Assembly: GCA_026826555.1 (NCBI GenBank)
Contig: JAKSZT010054570.1
Span: 1,872,947 to 1,936,946, forward strand
DNA length: 64,000 bases
Source: Tolypeutes matacus
Taxonomy: Eukaryota; Chordata; Mammalia; Cingulata; Chlamyphoridae
Direction of reading: 5' to 3'
Within the stretch, counting starts at the first letter, position 1; each line of letters begins with the position of its first letter. Of this stretch, positions 1 through 12,175 are shown one piece after another. Both the position numbers and the translations under genes were made by a program. A model generated the notes under the pieces. That model had not been told where the DNA came from. It worked only from the letters and a program-made list of their open reading frames with translations, and made no database searches.

Positions 1-831
1 TCTCTGGGCTTTATCAACCCAACCTGAGCCCTAACAGGATTCCCAGCTAAAGCTGCCTTGTTCGGCATCCAAGATCTAGACAAGCCAGCAGCAGATCTGG
101 AGATAGCCCAGAGCCTAGGGCCCCAGGTGGCTGGAGCCTCTCCACCCAGGGCACAGAAAGAAGCTGTGCTTTGTCTTCAGCACCATGTTTATGTTCACTG
201 ACAGACAGACACTTAATAGAAAGTGCCATCCCCAAAGCAGGATGATGAAATCGTGGCCATGGGGGAGAGAAGACAAAGAGAGCCAAAGGTGAAAATCCCA
301 GCCAAACTCGTTAGAATGCAAAACTTCAAACTTCAGGTCCACAAAGAATTTCTCCAAGGGATGTTGAAATCACTGGCGAACTGTAGGGACAGGTTTCTGA
401 TTCCTGTAATTAGACAGGCATTCTAAATTTGAGCCCGAAAATTTTTTGAAAAGCCAAGTTTAATGCATCTCGTATCTATTCACCAATGGGAGAAATACAA
501 ACTTTGCTTCAGGTGTGTGTTGCCATCCTGGAATTCCTTTAAGAATTCTAAAGTCCTAGAGAGTAATTTCTCCTCCTGGCCCCACCTCCCACCTTCCCTC
601 AGGAGACTTACAGGTGGCAAGTCGCTGGCCCCAGGGACTTCACAAGTAACCCTCAAGGTTGCTGGTTCTCCAAAGCCAACTGGGCCAAACCACCTCAGCT
701 CCACCATCCGAAAAGATGGACTGGAATATTCTCAGGTTCATTAAAAGCAATATCTTATGGGACTTCACCGTCTACACCGACACTGAGAAGTGAGGCATGA
801 TGAAAAGCCTCAGGCAGTGTCCTACAGAGGT

Positions 832-990
832 TCAGGTCATGGGCTCCAGAGTTCATCTATCTGGGGTTGACTCCTGGCTCTGTCCCTGACTAGTTCTATG
901 ACCTTCGGCGAAGCTATTTATCTGCCCCCACCCCCCCGCACACCAATACCTCAGTTTCCCTATCTGCAAAATAAGAACAGTGCCCAGTTC
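832..990 (+). mobile_element. MIR SINE fragment
   Basis: It has the MIR layout: tRNA-like start, GGCTCTGTCCCTGACTAG core, CTATGACCTT, then CCTCAGTTTCCCTATCTGC. A second MIR follows head to tail. Confidence 0.75.
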
Positions 991-1000
991 ATAGTGTAGG

Positions 1001-1235
1001 TGTGAAAGCATGAACTCTGGAGTCAAGCTCTGACTCTGCATCCCAGCTGGGTCCCTTACTGCTATGTAACCTTAAGATCCTTTAAATTCTCTGGGCCTCA
1101 GTTTTCTGATCTGTAAAGTGGAAATGATAATACCTAGCTCATGGGGCTGTTCTGAAATGATATTTGTAAAAGGTTACGCCTGGCACAGGAGGCTCTACAG
1201 AAGCATTTCTTAAATAAGTAAAAAATAAAATGGGA
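1001..1235 (+). mobile_element. MIR SINE fragment, tandem to the preceding one
   Basis: It carries the tRNA-like segment (GAACTCTGGAGTCAAGCTC), the core, GGGCCTCAGTTTTCTGATC and the 3' GCCTGGCACA segment. Confidence 0.8.
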
Positions 1236-4200
1236 TCATCTTGAGGCTATAAGAGACTGCTTGCCACAATTCCTGGAGCACAGCAAGGATTCTACAAATG
1301 TTCGATTTTACTCGGCAGTGAAGTGTGAAAGGGGTCAGGGCTTGGAGGATCTTGGGCCACTGCTGCTCGCGTTGCCGGGGGCAACCTCCCCAACGCTGCC
1401 ATGGACTAGATAGAGGCCCCAGAGACGGCAACCCCCTTGCCTGCTTGGGCAGTGGGCAGCGCTCTCAGTACTGCTTATGGAAAGTCCACGCTAATTGCTG
1501 TAAGCTTCACCCCTCAGCGGGCAGAGGGCGGGCTCGGTGGAGTTCAGCCTCAGGTAGAGGACACCGATGAGGAATAACTGGCTTGTGGGAAGGACCTGCT
1601 AACAGGTTTTACTGAGAGAAGGAGGCCGGGGGCTCCTTCCACCGGAAGGCATGGAACTTTGAGTTATTCAACTAGCATAAAATTAACTGGGATGAGACCA
1701 GAATGAACAAACCCATCTGTCTTGCTTACACAGCAAGCAGGCACTGATCATAAAATAAGAGCCAGTAAACATTTGAGGAGGAAGAATCACAGAGAATCTA
1801 TCAACAGATATAAACGCTGACTTTTCACCTCCCCGGGGTCCCGTCACCCAATCACATGGCTACCGTGATTGAAACCCTCTTCCTAACAAATGAAATATAA
1901 TAGGAAAGAATCAATTCATTTTCCATTTTATTATTAACCAAATGCAAACAAAACGGCCATAGTTAATAACGGAAACTCATCCTGATTAGCAATGTTCATG
2001 CAATGCCAATCAAAAGCAAAAATAAACCTTCCTCTTACACAGTTACCCATGAAATGTCCCTAGCTATATTTTCAAAAAGCCCTAGGAATATGGGGATCCC
2101 AGGATGTGATCCATGACCTGGTTCTTCCCACGTGGGGAAGACAGGACCTGGGAGGGTGGCAGTTTCTTAACAGTTGCCAGCACAGGCAGCTGGAGGCTCT
2201 GCCGACTTCCCAAGCAGACTTTCTCCCATCAACCTGCTTACCAGACAGAAAGCCCTGGACGGCAGGGACATGGCCAGAGCATGTGCGTGTGAGTGTGAGT
2301 ATGTGCACGGGTATGCCCTGCGTGAGTGTAATGGGAGCTGGAGGCTTGAAGGCAAGCTCCCTCCTCTACTTCCCATGGCCTAATGGCTGCTCTAAGGAAA
2401 CAGAGGAGACTTCCCCGTTTTCGCCACAAAGTCTGCCATAAATAAATTCTAGACTGAACAAATTAAAGAAAGAGTGCAGGGAAGCAATGAGTATCAGGTT
2501 CACTGGTGGTGCAGGGGGACAGGCCAAGCCCCTGCCCTGGGCCCGCTTACCCCAAACTTTAGTGCCAGAAAGTTCCACTTCAAAAGATGGGAGGCAGCTG
2601 GCTTTGTCGGGCAAGGATGAGGTGGCTGGGGAAACATGTGAGTAACAACACTTCCTCTGTTTGTCTCAGTTTTGGGTTGCCCAGGGCTACCAGACCACAG
2701 AGTTGGCCCTGGTTTGCCAAAAATAAGAGATGACAAGGCTGTGTGGAACACATCACAAAAACGTAAGTCACAGCAGAACGCTTTCACGTGCAAAGGGTGG
2801 CTTGGTCTTAGTTTTCCTTCCTGTTAGCTCCTTGTTGGGAAGGGAATCCAACTATAAACTTGAGGACTTGTAGCTTCCTGACTAGAGAAAGAGAGACAGA
2901 AACAAATATATTGTGTAAATATGTCTAAATGCTCCAGCCAAAGCCCAATCAAGTAATAAGAGAGAACAATGAGCAAATGAATGAAACACGGTCATGTTTA
3001 TATCCCTACTGACATATACAATCGAGACAAACCCTGTGATCTGATTATAATCATCTTTCTGTGAAAATATGGGCTGAAATAAAAGATAAGACATTCATAC
3101 CTACTATACCAGGACATCATTTGTGAACAGGCACCAAACAACAGAATAAAGAGAGCCTCTTTCAAATAATCACAGCTGACAAGCACGCAGGAATCTACTT
3201 AATGCATGAGCGACTATTCCACCCTTGTACAAAAGTCTCTGGGACAGGGTCTCACCATGTCTGAGAAAGAATATTAGGTTGGAATTGAATTCAGAAACAA
3301 AAGCATGAGGAGTTTGGCCTCTATTCTGTTTATTCCAATGTTGCACAATTCTTCTCCTTGCCTCCTCCTCCAAACATAGTCCAGCAGGGAAGGAAGAGTC
3401 GATGAGGTCATATGTTGACTGGGGTCTATCTGGAGCCAACAGAATAGACGAGTTTTTTTTTTTTTTATCTCCTAGGAACCTGGACTGAATTCAAAAACAT
3501 AGCATAATATCTCTCTAGTCTGAAACCCAACCATTGTACCATTATGTGCTCTCCGTCTCTGGCTGAGGTCAAACTATTTAATGGGTCTTTTTTTCCCCTA
3601 GTTGCTTAATAAGTCTCTGAATCAAAGCTGATGCATCTGGACAGCAGGATTTAAGCCTGATAAGGGGCCCAGTTGCTCAGGGAGCCTTTAATTACTCTTA
3701 CAATTGTATGAATTGTTGAGAGCTCAGGGTCCACACAAGCACCAGTCCAGCCTCCCCATCCATAAATTCAAACATTTCCGCACATTAGGTTCTCTTCTGT
3801 CTCAGGAGTGACAGTGATGAGAGGTAATAACCCAGCTCCAAAGGGTAGCTCCAAGGGGACCTTTCTCTTTATAAAATTGCTTCAAGTGCAAAAGTATGTA
3901 AATACCAAAAATCTGGAACACCAGAAAGAACTGAGGGGAAAAAAAATAAAATCTCCCATTATTCCACCATTCAAAGAAAGTCACCATTAGTATGCTGATG
4001 TCTATACAACCTTGTTCTACCCACTTGTATACACTTAATTTACAAAAGTAAAAGCATAATTTCGTGGTATATAAATTATACTTCAACAAATCACTCTTTA
4101 AAAAAAAAAGTGGGATCATAGTGGGTATACTGATCATGGACTGTCCTTTTTCCCATTAGTATATTATGAATATTGTCAAATTAATATTTTCCACAAGGGT

Positions 4201-4311
4201 TTTTAATGGCTACATTCTATTTTTTTCCTATGGATGGCCATAATTTACTTAACTAATTGCCTATTTTAGTCATTCAGGTTGTTTCCAATTTTTCATTAAA
4301 AATAATGTTAC

Positions 4312-4328
4312 ACTGAACATCCTTAGAA
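4312..4328. repeat. Target-site duplication, left copy, of the 5S fragment
   Basis: ACTGAACATCCTTAGAA is repeated exactly at 4363-4379 on the other side of the 5S fragment. A length of 17 bp is typical of L1-endonuclease-mediated insertion. Confidence 0.9.
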
Positions 4329-4364
4329 GAGATCGGGCGCGTTCAGGGTGGTATGGCCGTAGAC
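4329..4364 (-). pseudogene. 36-nt 5S rRNA 5'-end fragment, apparently tailless retropseudogene
   Basis: On the minus strand these 36 nt match the first 36 nt of vertebrate 5S rRNA (starting GTCTACGGCCATACC), without mismatch as I remember the sequence. It lies inside an old antisense L1 and is flanked by a perfect 17-bp direct repeat (4312-4328 and 4363-4379). The last two 5S bases overlap the second repeat copy. No poly(A) or poly(T) tract is found at the RNA-3' side, and the remaining 5S sequence (about nt 37-120) is absent. This fits a LINE-mobilised tailless retropseudogene truncated at its 3' end. It has no gene function, since the internal promoter is missing. Confidence 0.85.
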
Positions 4365-4379
4365 TGAACATCCTTAGAA
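4363..4379. repeat. Target-site duplication, right copy, of the 5S fragment
   Basis: This is an exact copy of 4312-4328. Its first two bases also match the 5S 5' end, a 2-nt microhomology at the junction. Confidence 0.9.
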
Positions 4380-5841
4380 CTAAACGTTTGCACATAGATT
4401 ACGCTGAGTCAAAGGTTATGCATATTTTTGCTCAGAAATTTTTAAAGCTCTTCTTAGGTATTGTCATACTACCTTCCAAAAAAGACTACCAATGTGAACA
4501 TCTATCAGCAAGTTGTGCCACTTCACTACACCCAGCTAACAACAAGTATTATCACAATTTTTTTTAGTATTTGAAAATTTAGTAGACAGAAAAAGTTCAG
4601 TTATTTTAATTTGTATTTCTTTTATTAGTTAAGTTGAATATATTTTAAGTGTAATGGTAGAATTATTTCTTCTTTTACGAATACCTTGTTCATCTTTTTA
4701 TTAATCAAGATTTCACATTTTAAATACATCATCCTTTTATCAAATATTGCAAATATAACTTCCTACTTCTTGTTACTTTTTTTAAAATTATTTTAATACA
4801 GTGATGTTTTTAAATTTCTCTGTAGGCAAGTGTTTCTATCCTTTATAATTTCTGCCTTTGATGAAATATCTAAATTATATGACTCCTCATCTGTATTTTC
4901 TTCTGGTTCTCTTCTGGCATTGTTTTTTAAATTTAACAAAATCTGGAGATTTTTTTTTGGTATATGATGTGAGGTGAGGAGCTTTTACTTTTTCAAATAG
5001 CTAACTAACTATTTTAGCACAATTTTCTGAATATTTCATCATGTCACCATGAGATTGAAATATTACCTTTTTCATACACTAAATAATTACAGTTGGTTCC
5101 ACTTATGGATTTTCTACCTTATCTTCTTGCTACAGATGTCTCCTCAGGAGCTAACACCATTCTGCTTTAATTATTACATTTGTATCATCTGTTTTAATAT
5201 CTAGCCAGTAATGTTCTCTTCCCCTTCTTTTATTATGCTTTTTTGCAAAATCTTCTTGACTCTTATCACCAGTTAATTCTTCCACCTGAATTTCAGAATC
5301 ATTCAGCCAAGCTCCATATAAAGGAAAAACCTTCTGGGATTTTGGCTGAGATCACACTGAATTTGTAAAGTAATCTATAAAGAATTTGTTCCTCTACAGT
5401 ATTAGTATCTTTCTGTTCATTAACATCATTTTTCTTTTCATGTATCTATGTCTTCTCTTCAGTCCCATATACAAGAATGCATTCTTGAAACTTCCTAGTT
5501 ATTTTATATTTTGTGTTGTTATCATGTACAGGATTCTTTTATTACATTTTCCAATTGATTACTGCTAACATGTGGAAAAGCTATTGATTTTGAATACATA
5601 TTTTTTATCTGGACATCTTATGAAACTTTATTATTAGCACCAATATTTTCTTCAGTCAATTCCTTTGAATACATAAAGTAGACCATCTAAAAAGTAGCAA
5701 TAACTTTGTTTGTCCTTTCCAGTATTTATACTTCTTATTTTTCTTGTCTTATTACATTGGCTTCCAGAACAATGTTAAGCAATAGTGATGATAATGGGCA
5801 TTCTGGTTCCCTACTCCTCAGGGAAATACAGTGAATTATCT

Positions 5842-6000
5842 GCTGGGCTGGCCCTAGTGCTCTCTGCACAGGCTAGCACTCCGCATAGGCCAGCTTTCCA
5901 TTCGGACCAGCTTGCCTTCACCAAGAGGCCCCGGGAATCGAACCCTGGACCTCCTTTATAGTCGATGGGAGCCCAATCATTTCAGCCACATCTGCTTCCC
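5842..6000 (-). mobile_element. DAS-type SINE, diverged
   Basis: On the minus strand it starts GGGAAGCAGATGTGGCTGAA. A B-box-like GGTTCGATTCCC follows, then the DAS-specific body CTTGGTGAAGGCAAGC. It is older and more diverged than the near-consensus copies elsewhere in the window. No clear TSD was seen. Confidence 0.8.
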
Positions 6001-6129
6001 TAGCCACTATCCTTTAAAGAGGTATTTGTTATCAAAATAGTTACAAGTTAAAAGTGGTTTTGCACTGAAGGGTAAGTTTTTCAGGAGACGGCAGAAGAAG
6101 CCTTTCGGGAAGGAAGGAATTTAACATTA

Positions 6130-6330
6130 ATTAAGGGCCAGTCACATGCTTGAAACTCTATATATTCTAGCAAATTTAATCCTTATAGTAAACCTGAAAC
6201 ATCAGTACTGATGTATCCATATTACAGATGAGAAAACTGTGGCTCAGAGAAATGTAAAATTACAATTTGCCCAGCATGTAAGCAGTGAAGGTAGAAATCA
6301 AATAAAGTAGGACCAAACCCAGGATCCAAA
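6130..6330 (-). mobile_element. MIR SINE fragment
   Basis: The antisense MIR signature is present: TTACAGATGAGAAAACTGTG, then CAGAGAAATG and TTTGCCCAGCATGTAAGCAG. Confidence 0.7.
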
Positions 6331-6576
6331 CCCTCATCCCTCCATCACACCTCCTAGCTCCACAGAAACACTTTCTGACCCTAAAGACTCACTCTCTTGA
6401 AGATCTGCATGTGCACGGCAAAGGCTTTACTACATATTCCTTGGCCTGTCCTCCAGGAACCTACACTGTAATAGGGGCTATTCCTCTGCCTCTTTGATTC
6501 TCAACAGCATCCACCATCACTGGGACCACACTCACACACAGAGTCCCTTAGCGTCATAGGTAAGAGGTTGAGTGTG

Positions 6577-7205
6577 ATTAAAAAGACAGAGAACTACAAG
6601 TGTTGGAGAGGATGTGGAGAGATAGGGACACTTCTTCACTGTTGGTGGGAATGCAGAATTGTACAACCACTATGGAAGACTGTTTGGCAGTTCCTAAAGA
6701 AGTTGAATATAGACTTGCCACATGACCCTGCAATACCACTACTGGGTATATACATAGAAGAACTGAGAGCAGTGACACGAATAGATATCTGCACACCGAT
6801 GTTCATAGCCACATTATTCACCATTGCCAAAACAACCCAGGTGTCCATCAACAGATGAATGGATAAACAAACTGTGGTCTATTCACACGATGGAATATTA
6901 TGTAGCTGTAAGAAGAAATAAAGTCGTAAAGCATATGGCAACATGGATGAACCTGGAGGACATTATGTTGAGTGAAGCAAGCCAGACACAAAAGGACAAA
7001 TACTGTATGAATGAGTTACTATGAACCAAATATATTGTGTAACATACTGTGTGATCAAAGAAAAAAAAAAAAATTATATGTATCCATTACATTTAATTGA
7101 GAAATGTATATATTTATTCATCTGTGTTTACTTTTTAGTTTTTAATTGTTTATATTTTCAATTATTAAATGTACAAATAAAGTTAAATAAAAAGAAAAAA
7201 AAAAA
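6577..7205 (+). mobile_element. L1 3' end, 5'-truncated, with TSD and poly(A)
   Basis: It begins in the ORF2 tail; the translation includes [20 protein letters not shown] and a [17 protein letters not shown] segment, both typical of the L1 ORF2 C-terminus. It continues through a 3'UTR and ends in an A-rich tail. The 12-bp target duplication AGGTTGAGTGTG is at 6565-6576 and 7206-7217. The reading frame is broken and truncated. The terminal 3'UTR about 7100-7190 recurs almost unchanged at 51808-51896, so this is a lineage-specific L1 family. It is inserted at the 5' edge of the LTR at 7214. Confidence 0.93.
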
Positions 7206-7213
7206 AGGTTGAG

Positions 7214-7841
7214 TGTGGCAGTTTGATAGTATTTATGAATTCCAAAAATAGATATTGGATTGTGTTTATACACTGGTCTGTTCCTCTGGGCATATTAGAT
7301 TCAGAGGTTTCACTTTTACTTGATTAAATTAAGATTGGGGCTTTGATTCGGCCACATTAGTAGGACGTTGAGTCCCCGCCCCCTGGGTGGACAGATACTG
7401 ACACAGAAGTAAATGCACAGAGAAGGAGAGCACAGAGGAAGAGACAGCTCATTAGACAGGATCCTGCGGCCCCAGGAAGAGAGATGAGCCTGATAGTCTA
7501 CAGCTGACCTTGTGGAAAGACCAGAGCAGCTAAGCCCAGAAAGAAACAGTCCCAGGGAGAGTGACCAGCCTTACATCAGCCTTTAGCTGAGATTAGAAGA
7601 AGCTGGGACCATGGATCCTTAAGAGGAAAGAGGAAGGCTGAACCCTGGCAGACATTGCCCGCCATATCTTGCGTCAACATGTGGTAACAGACATTGGGTG
7701 AGAAAGTACCTCTTATGGTACCTTGAGTTGGACTTTCTAGGGCCTGGTAACTGTAAGCTTCTACCCCAAACAAACACCCTTTATCAAAGTCTAAAGATTT
7801 ATGGTATTTTGCATCATCACCCCTTTGGCTGACTAATACCA
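7214..7841 (+). mobile_element. Solo LTR, same family as 46994-47601
   Basis: It begins TGTGGCAGTTTGAT and ends CCCTTTGGCTGACTAATACC. It aligns by eye along its whole length with the LTR at 46994, sharing AATTCCAAAAATAGATATTG and CAGTAGGACGTTGAG-type blocks and a similar 3' polyadenylation region. The layout resembles MaLR/ERVL LTRs, which is an inference. The L1 at 6577 inserted at its 5' edge. No viral genes are attached. Confidence 0.65.
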
Positions 7842-8239
7842 TGGGTTGGTTTCTTTATGATTTTTATATGGGGCACCAATGATGGTAAACAGAAGGGACT
7901 CGAGATTGGAGATGGGCTCACCTTCGATCCTAGAAAACAGAGACCAAACAATACCATCTCGTGTCCCACCCACAAGACAAAATCTGGATAACAGGCTCTT
8001 GTATCTAGCCTTACCTGTCCCACCAACTGCATCTCTCTCCATTTCCTTCCCTCCCCATTCCCCCATGCTCTTCACACTAAAGCTTTTATTTTTCACATTC
8101 CAGCAATAGTGATTTACTTATAAATTCGAAAGCACCCCAGAACTCTCCCTTCCCAAATTCCTCATCCTCAGTCTGTTCCCACATGCCTCTCTTTTGGTTG
8201 AACAGCCCATCCTCCTGCCTTCCCCACAAGGGACCCTAA

Positions 8240-8520
8240 AGCAAAATCCTAACTGTCCTTCAAATCTCAGCTCACACAGGACCTGTTTGGTGAAGCTTCC
8301 CCTGACTCTCAGGCACATTTGAAAGATTTCACTTCCTCTGTTGTCCAAGAACTTTAGTATAGTAATTACCACCTTTTAGTGTAATCTTCTATTTGGAGGT
8401 GTCCCCAGTAGACTGCAAGTTCCTGGAGGATACAGCCCGTATCTGTGCTTCTAATGCCTAGATCAGTACCGAACACGCGGCCTCATAAATGTCAATGAAT
8501 GAACAGATTCATGAATGAAT
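8240..8520 (+). mobile_element. L2 LINE 3' end
   Basis: It shows the L2 3'-terminal pattern: GAAGCTTCCCCTGACTCTC, then CTGCAAGTTCCTGGAGGATA, then TCAATGAATGAACAG. Confidence 0.7.
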
Positions 8521-8763
8521 CAGGGTTTTCTGAGAAGTGGAAGCCACAGTGCTAATTAACGTTAGTTAAACAGAAAAATAGCTGTGCCAGCACTGGTAAA
8601 GTAACCACATCCCTTTCTTCTTCTTATCACACTCCATTGACCCACATCAATGCAGCTCTCCATAGAGTACAATATTCCCAACTCTCAGCTAAGGTAGTTG
8701 CTCATCCTGATACATAAGGACTCCCAGAAAGCAAGGACAGTTCCACCTCAAATTCAGCACACA

Positions 8764-8850
8764 GGGGATGTAGCTCAAGTGACTGAGCCCCCACTTCCCA
8801 TGTATGAGGTCCTGGGTTCGATCGCCAGTTCCTCCTGAAAAAAAAATAAT
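8764..8850 (+). mobile_element. DAS-type SINE monomer (tRNA-Ala-like, short form)
   Basis: GGGGATGTAGCTCAAGTG followed by GGTCCTGGGTTCGATCGCC matches the tRNA-Ala A and B boxes, then an A-rich tail. It lacks the long DAS body. Confidence 0.8.
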
Positions 8851-8924
8851 CCAGCACACATACTGGAACCACAATTCCCACCTGATGCCCTCCTGATCAC
8901 AGAGGGCTCAGCGACGTGCCAAGC

Positions 8925-9075
8925 AGGACAGGCACTGACCAGGGTTTGAGTCCCCATTCGGTCCCTTATTAGTTGGGTGACCTTGGGCCAGTAGCAGCAA
9001 CTCTCCATTGTGCAATTTCCTCATGGGTAAAGAGGGGGGCATCCCCTGCCCTCTCTAGCTTACCATGTGAGGGTA
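8925..9075 (+). mobile_element. MIR SINE fragment
   Basis: GGTTTGAGTCCCCATTCGG, then GGTGACCTTGGGCCAGTAGC and CAATTTCCTCATGGGTAAAG match the MIR core. Confidence 0.7.
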
Positions 9076-9603
9076 CAGATCCAAGGAGAGGGCAGCTGTG
9101 AAAGGGCTCTGCAGACTACTGCTCTGGCTTATAGAGGGGGCACTTGAGATCCCTGGGGATCTATCCAGAAGCTAGAGTGTCATGTCAGAGGCGGGGCACA
9201 GGAAGCAAGAGGCTACTGGGCCTCCAAGAAGCTCCCTCACTGACACAGAACCTTTTACCTCCCTGCCCCTCGAACCCTCCCCACTCTGCCATGAAGCAGA
9301 ATAAAGGATGGTCACAAAAGGTAGCAAAATAGGAATCACTCTGAGCCACATGGTGGTAGTGGGCAAATCTGGAGGGGGCAGTGACCCCATAGACAGGGTT
9401 CGAGGGGCTGTCGGGTGGGAGGGCTTGAGAGTCCCTGATTTCATTTATTCTCCTTCATCTCCATGAACATCCGTGTACTTGTCACATCAGAGACCTCAGC
9501 GTAAGGTTTAAAATCAGGCTCAAAGCCAAGTTCTCACATCATGGGCCACGACAGATGCCACTAAAAGTGAGTGAATGAGTGGAATGACCTTAAAATAAAG
9601 CTT

Positions 9604-10352
9604 AATATCAAAATCACAATGAGATACCACTGCACACACTCTAAGAGGGCCATAATCAAAAACATGGATCATAATAAGGACTGGCTAGGATGTGAAGAAA
9701 TTGGGACCCTCACACATTGCTGATAAAATGGGATAGCCACTTGGAAAAACAATCTGGTGGTTTCTCAAAAAGGTAACCACAGAGTTACCTTTTGACCTAG
9801 CATTCCCACTCCTAGGAATATACCTGAGAATTGAAAACATGTGTACACACAAAAACTTGTACACACATGAAGATTATTCATTCATAATAGTTAAAAAAAA
9901 AAAAGGTGGAAACAAAACAAAGATCCATCAATTGGAGAATGAATAAACAAAATGCATTATATCCACACAGTGGAATGTCATTCAGCCATAAAAAGGGGTG
10001 AAGGACTGAAACATGCTAAAATATAGATGAACCTTGAAAACTTTATGCTAAGGAAAAGAAGACAGTCACAAAAGGCTACATATTGTATGATTCCTTTTAC
10101 AGAAAATTTCCAGAACAGGCAAATCTATGGAGACACAAGGTAGATGAGTGGCTGCCAGGGGTTAGACATGGGGGAAATGGGGAATGACTGCTGATATGTA
10201 CAGGGTTTCTTTTGGGGGTTCAGAAATTAGATAGTAGTGATGGTTACACAATTCTGTGAATATAATATAAACCACTGAATTGTACGTTTTAAAAGGGTGG
10301 TTTTGTTGTATAGGAATTACATCTCAATTAAAATAAATTTTTACACAATATA
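9604..10352 (+). mobile_element. L1 3' end (old L1M-type)
   Basis: From AATCACAATGAGATACCACT (ORF2 C-terminal region) through TGGAATGTCATTCAGCCATA to the 3'UTR phrase GAAATTAGATAGTAGTGATG and the end at AATTACATCTCAATTAAAAT. It is decayed with no intact frame. The same 3'UTR type occurs at 43528 and 59140. A GGAA-type simple repeat follows at 10371. Confidence 0.85.
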
Positions 10353-10370
10353 GTTTGTGTAAGCCAACTG

Positions 10371-10411
10371 GAAAGAAAGAAGGAAGGGAAGGCAGGAGGG
10401 AGGGAGGGAAA
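10371..10411. repeat. GGAA/GGGA simple repeat
   Basis: A purine-only run of GAAA, GGAA and GGGA units lies just after an L1 3' end, as often grows from an L1 poly(A) tail. Confidence 0.8.
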
Positions 10412-10890
10412 CCTAAATTGACAACACTCTATCACTTAGCATCTTTTCTTTCTTAGAAAACCCCTTATGAAATTCCAAAGGACAGTAAGAAGACCTGGCA
10501 CTCCATTAGCCTAGTCTAGACTGTCTTTTGCAAATTATCTTAAAGAAAGAGAATGAGAAGAAAGGGCCAGACTGACACATGAAAAAAGAAAATCAGGAAA
10601 ATAACACTTTCTGGCACAATCATTGACAAAAACGCACCAGTCACTGGAGGCTACCTTTAGCTACAACAAGGAGACAATGGAAATAGGTAATTTACACAAG
10701 GAAACAGGAATGGTAAGCAGAACATGGCTTCTGGATCATATGATAAATGAGGTTCAATGTCCATTCACAAAAGCCAAAGGAACCCAGAAAATATAGCTAA
10801 GTGAGAACTTTCCAAGTCCTTACATAAGAGAACCTATTTCCTTTTTCTATATCAACTTTCCTGTCTCTTTAAATAAGGGCCTTAACTTTT

Positions 10891-11043
10891 TTTTTTTAAT
10901 TTCTCCTCCCCTCCCCCTCGTTGTTTGTGCTCGCTGTCTGCTCTCTGTTCATCTTCTTTTTTAGGGGGCACTGAGACCCGAACTTGGGACCTCCCATGTG
11001 TTAGGCGAGCATCCTGCTGCTTGAGCCACATCCGCTTCCCAAA
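10891..11043 (-). mobile_element. DAS-type SINE with TSD
   Basis: It reads on the minus strand from GGGAAGCGGATGTGGCTCAA through GGTCCCAAGTTCGGGTCTC to a T-run (the poly(A) on the minus strand). The target duplication GGCCTTAACTTTT is at 10878-10890 and 11044-11056. The 142-codon minus-strand frame that overlaps it is repeat plus chance sequence. Confidence 0.85.
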
Positions 11044-11526
11044 GGCCTTAACTTTTAATGAAAACCCAACCCTTTGTGTTTCAACACAAAGATCGATGAT
11101 AATATCTTCTTCAGCTATTCTCTGCAAAGTAAGCTCCTTTTTAGAGATGAGTTTTTGCAAAGTGGAAAAACACCTCTTTGCATCAGCAGCACTAGCTATA
11201 GGTAGTGATTCTGATCGCACGTAAGCATCATTGGCCCAGATACAAGTGTGCTCTACAACAGAAAGGACTGGAGGTAGTGACAGTCCTGCCCGAAGGTCAC
11301 TCCAACTCACAGGGCCTTAGTTTCCCCCTGGAAAATGAGGGAATTGCAATAAATAATGTCTACGCTTTCTTCTAGCACTAACATTCTAGAATTTAAAGTA
11401 TAAAAGGCAGCAAAGTGGGTTCTACTTTTCCAAATGTTTTCATAGAGGGGAAAAAAGACCTCTCCCATAAATAGAGCAGGATGCCTTTAGCAAGCAATTC
11501 AGGTGATGGTGAGGATGTGCTTCTCT

Positions 11527-11722
11527 TTTTTTTTTTTTTTTTTTTTAAAGATTTTATTTATTTATTCATTTATCCCCCCCCTTGCTGCTTGTGCTTGCTG
11601 GGTCAGCCAACCACGCCGCACGGGCGGGCCTGCCTTCACCAGGAGGCCCCGGGAACCGAACCCGGGGCCTCCCATATGGTAAACGGGAGCCCTACTGATT
11701 GAGCCACAGCCGCTTCCCACCA
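11527..11722 (-). mobile_element. DAS SINE, full-length, with TSD
   Basis: This is a near-consensus copy (tRNA-like head, TGGTGAAGGCAGGCCCGCCC body on the minus strand, AATAAAATCTTTAAA tail). The target duplication AGGATGTGCTTCTCT is at 11512-11526 and 11723-11737. Confidence 0.95.
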
Positions 11723-12004
11723 AGGATGTGCTTCTCTAACACCAAAAAAAAAGGATCGTTTCAGAGTTACACTGACCATTTCCACAGAGTCTCAATGAAA
11801 GAAGATTAAGAGAAGAGGTATCTGATGCAATAAGAAGGTTGCTGAAATCAATCACCACAAAACAAATTTAAATTCCTGTTGACAATCCAAAAGCCAAGCC
11901 CTTCAAATCTCCCAGTTTCCTGGTGTCATTATAAAAAGCTTCAATCATTAGGAGCAAAACTGGCTCGAAGGACCGGCTCCCCTCATCTGCAACCTACCCA
12001 AGCC

Positions 12005-12175
12005 TTGTCATAGCTGCCATCTCATTAATCTGTATAGAAACCCTATTAGGCAAGAAAAGCTGATCCAGGCCCTCTGACAATTGAGAAAACCAAGACAGAG
12101 GCATGGGGCAACTTGCCTGAGCTAATAAGCAGCAGAGTCGAAAATAGAATTAAGGTCTCCTGATTCCCAGCTCTG
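12005..12175 (-). mobile_element. MIR-like fragment
   Basis: Weak antisense MIR pattern: ATTGAGAAAACCAAGACAGA, then GGGGCAACTTGCCTGAGC. Confidence 0.5.

Larger units (their letters stand above)
3830..6060 (-). mobile_element. Old L1 remnant, antisense
   Basis: Read on the minus strand this is L1 ORF2-type sequence. The plus strand shows the familiar antisense phrases GGTTGTTTCCAATTTTTC (about 4278) and AACCTTCTGGGATTTTGG (about 5328), and a tract about an ORF2 region near 5780. It is heavily decayed with no intact frame. A 5S fragment (4329-4364) and a DAS SINE (5842-6000) are inserted in it. End points are approximate. Confidence 0.65.

Noticed and set aside
10882..11310. 142-codon minus-strand open frame
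   Set aside because: A large part lies within a DAS SINE inserted with its own target duplication; the rest matches nothing I know.
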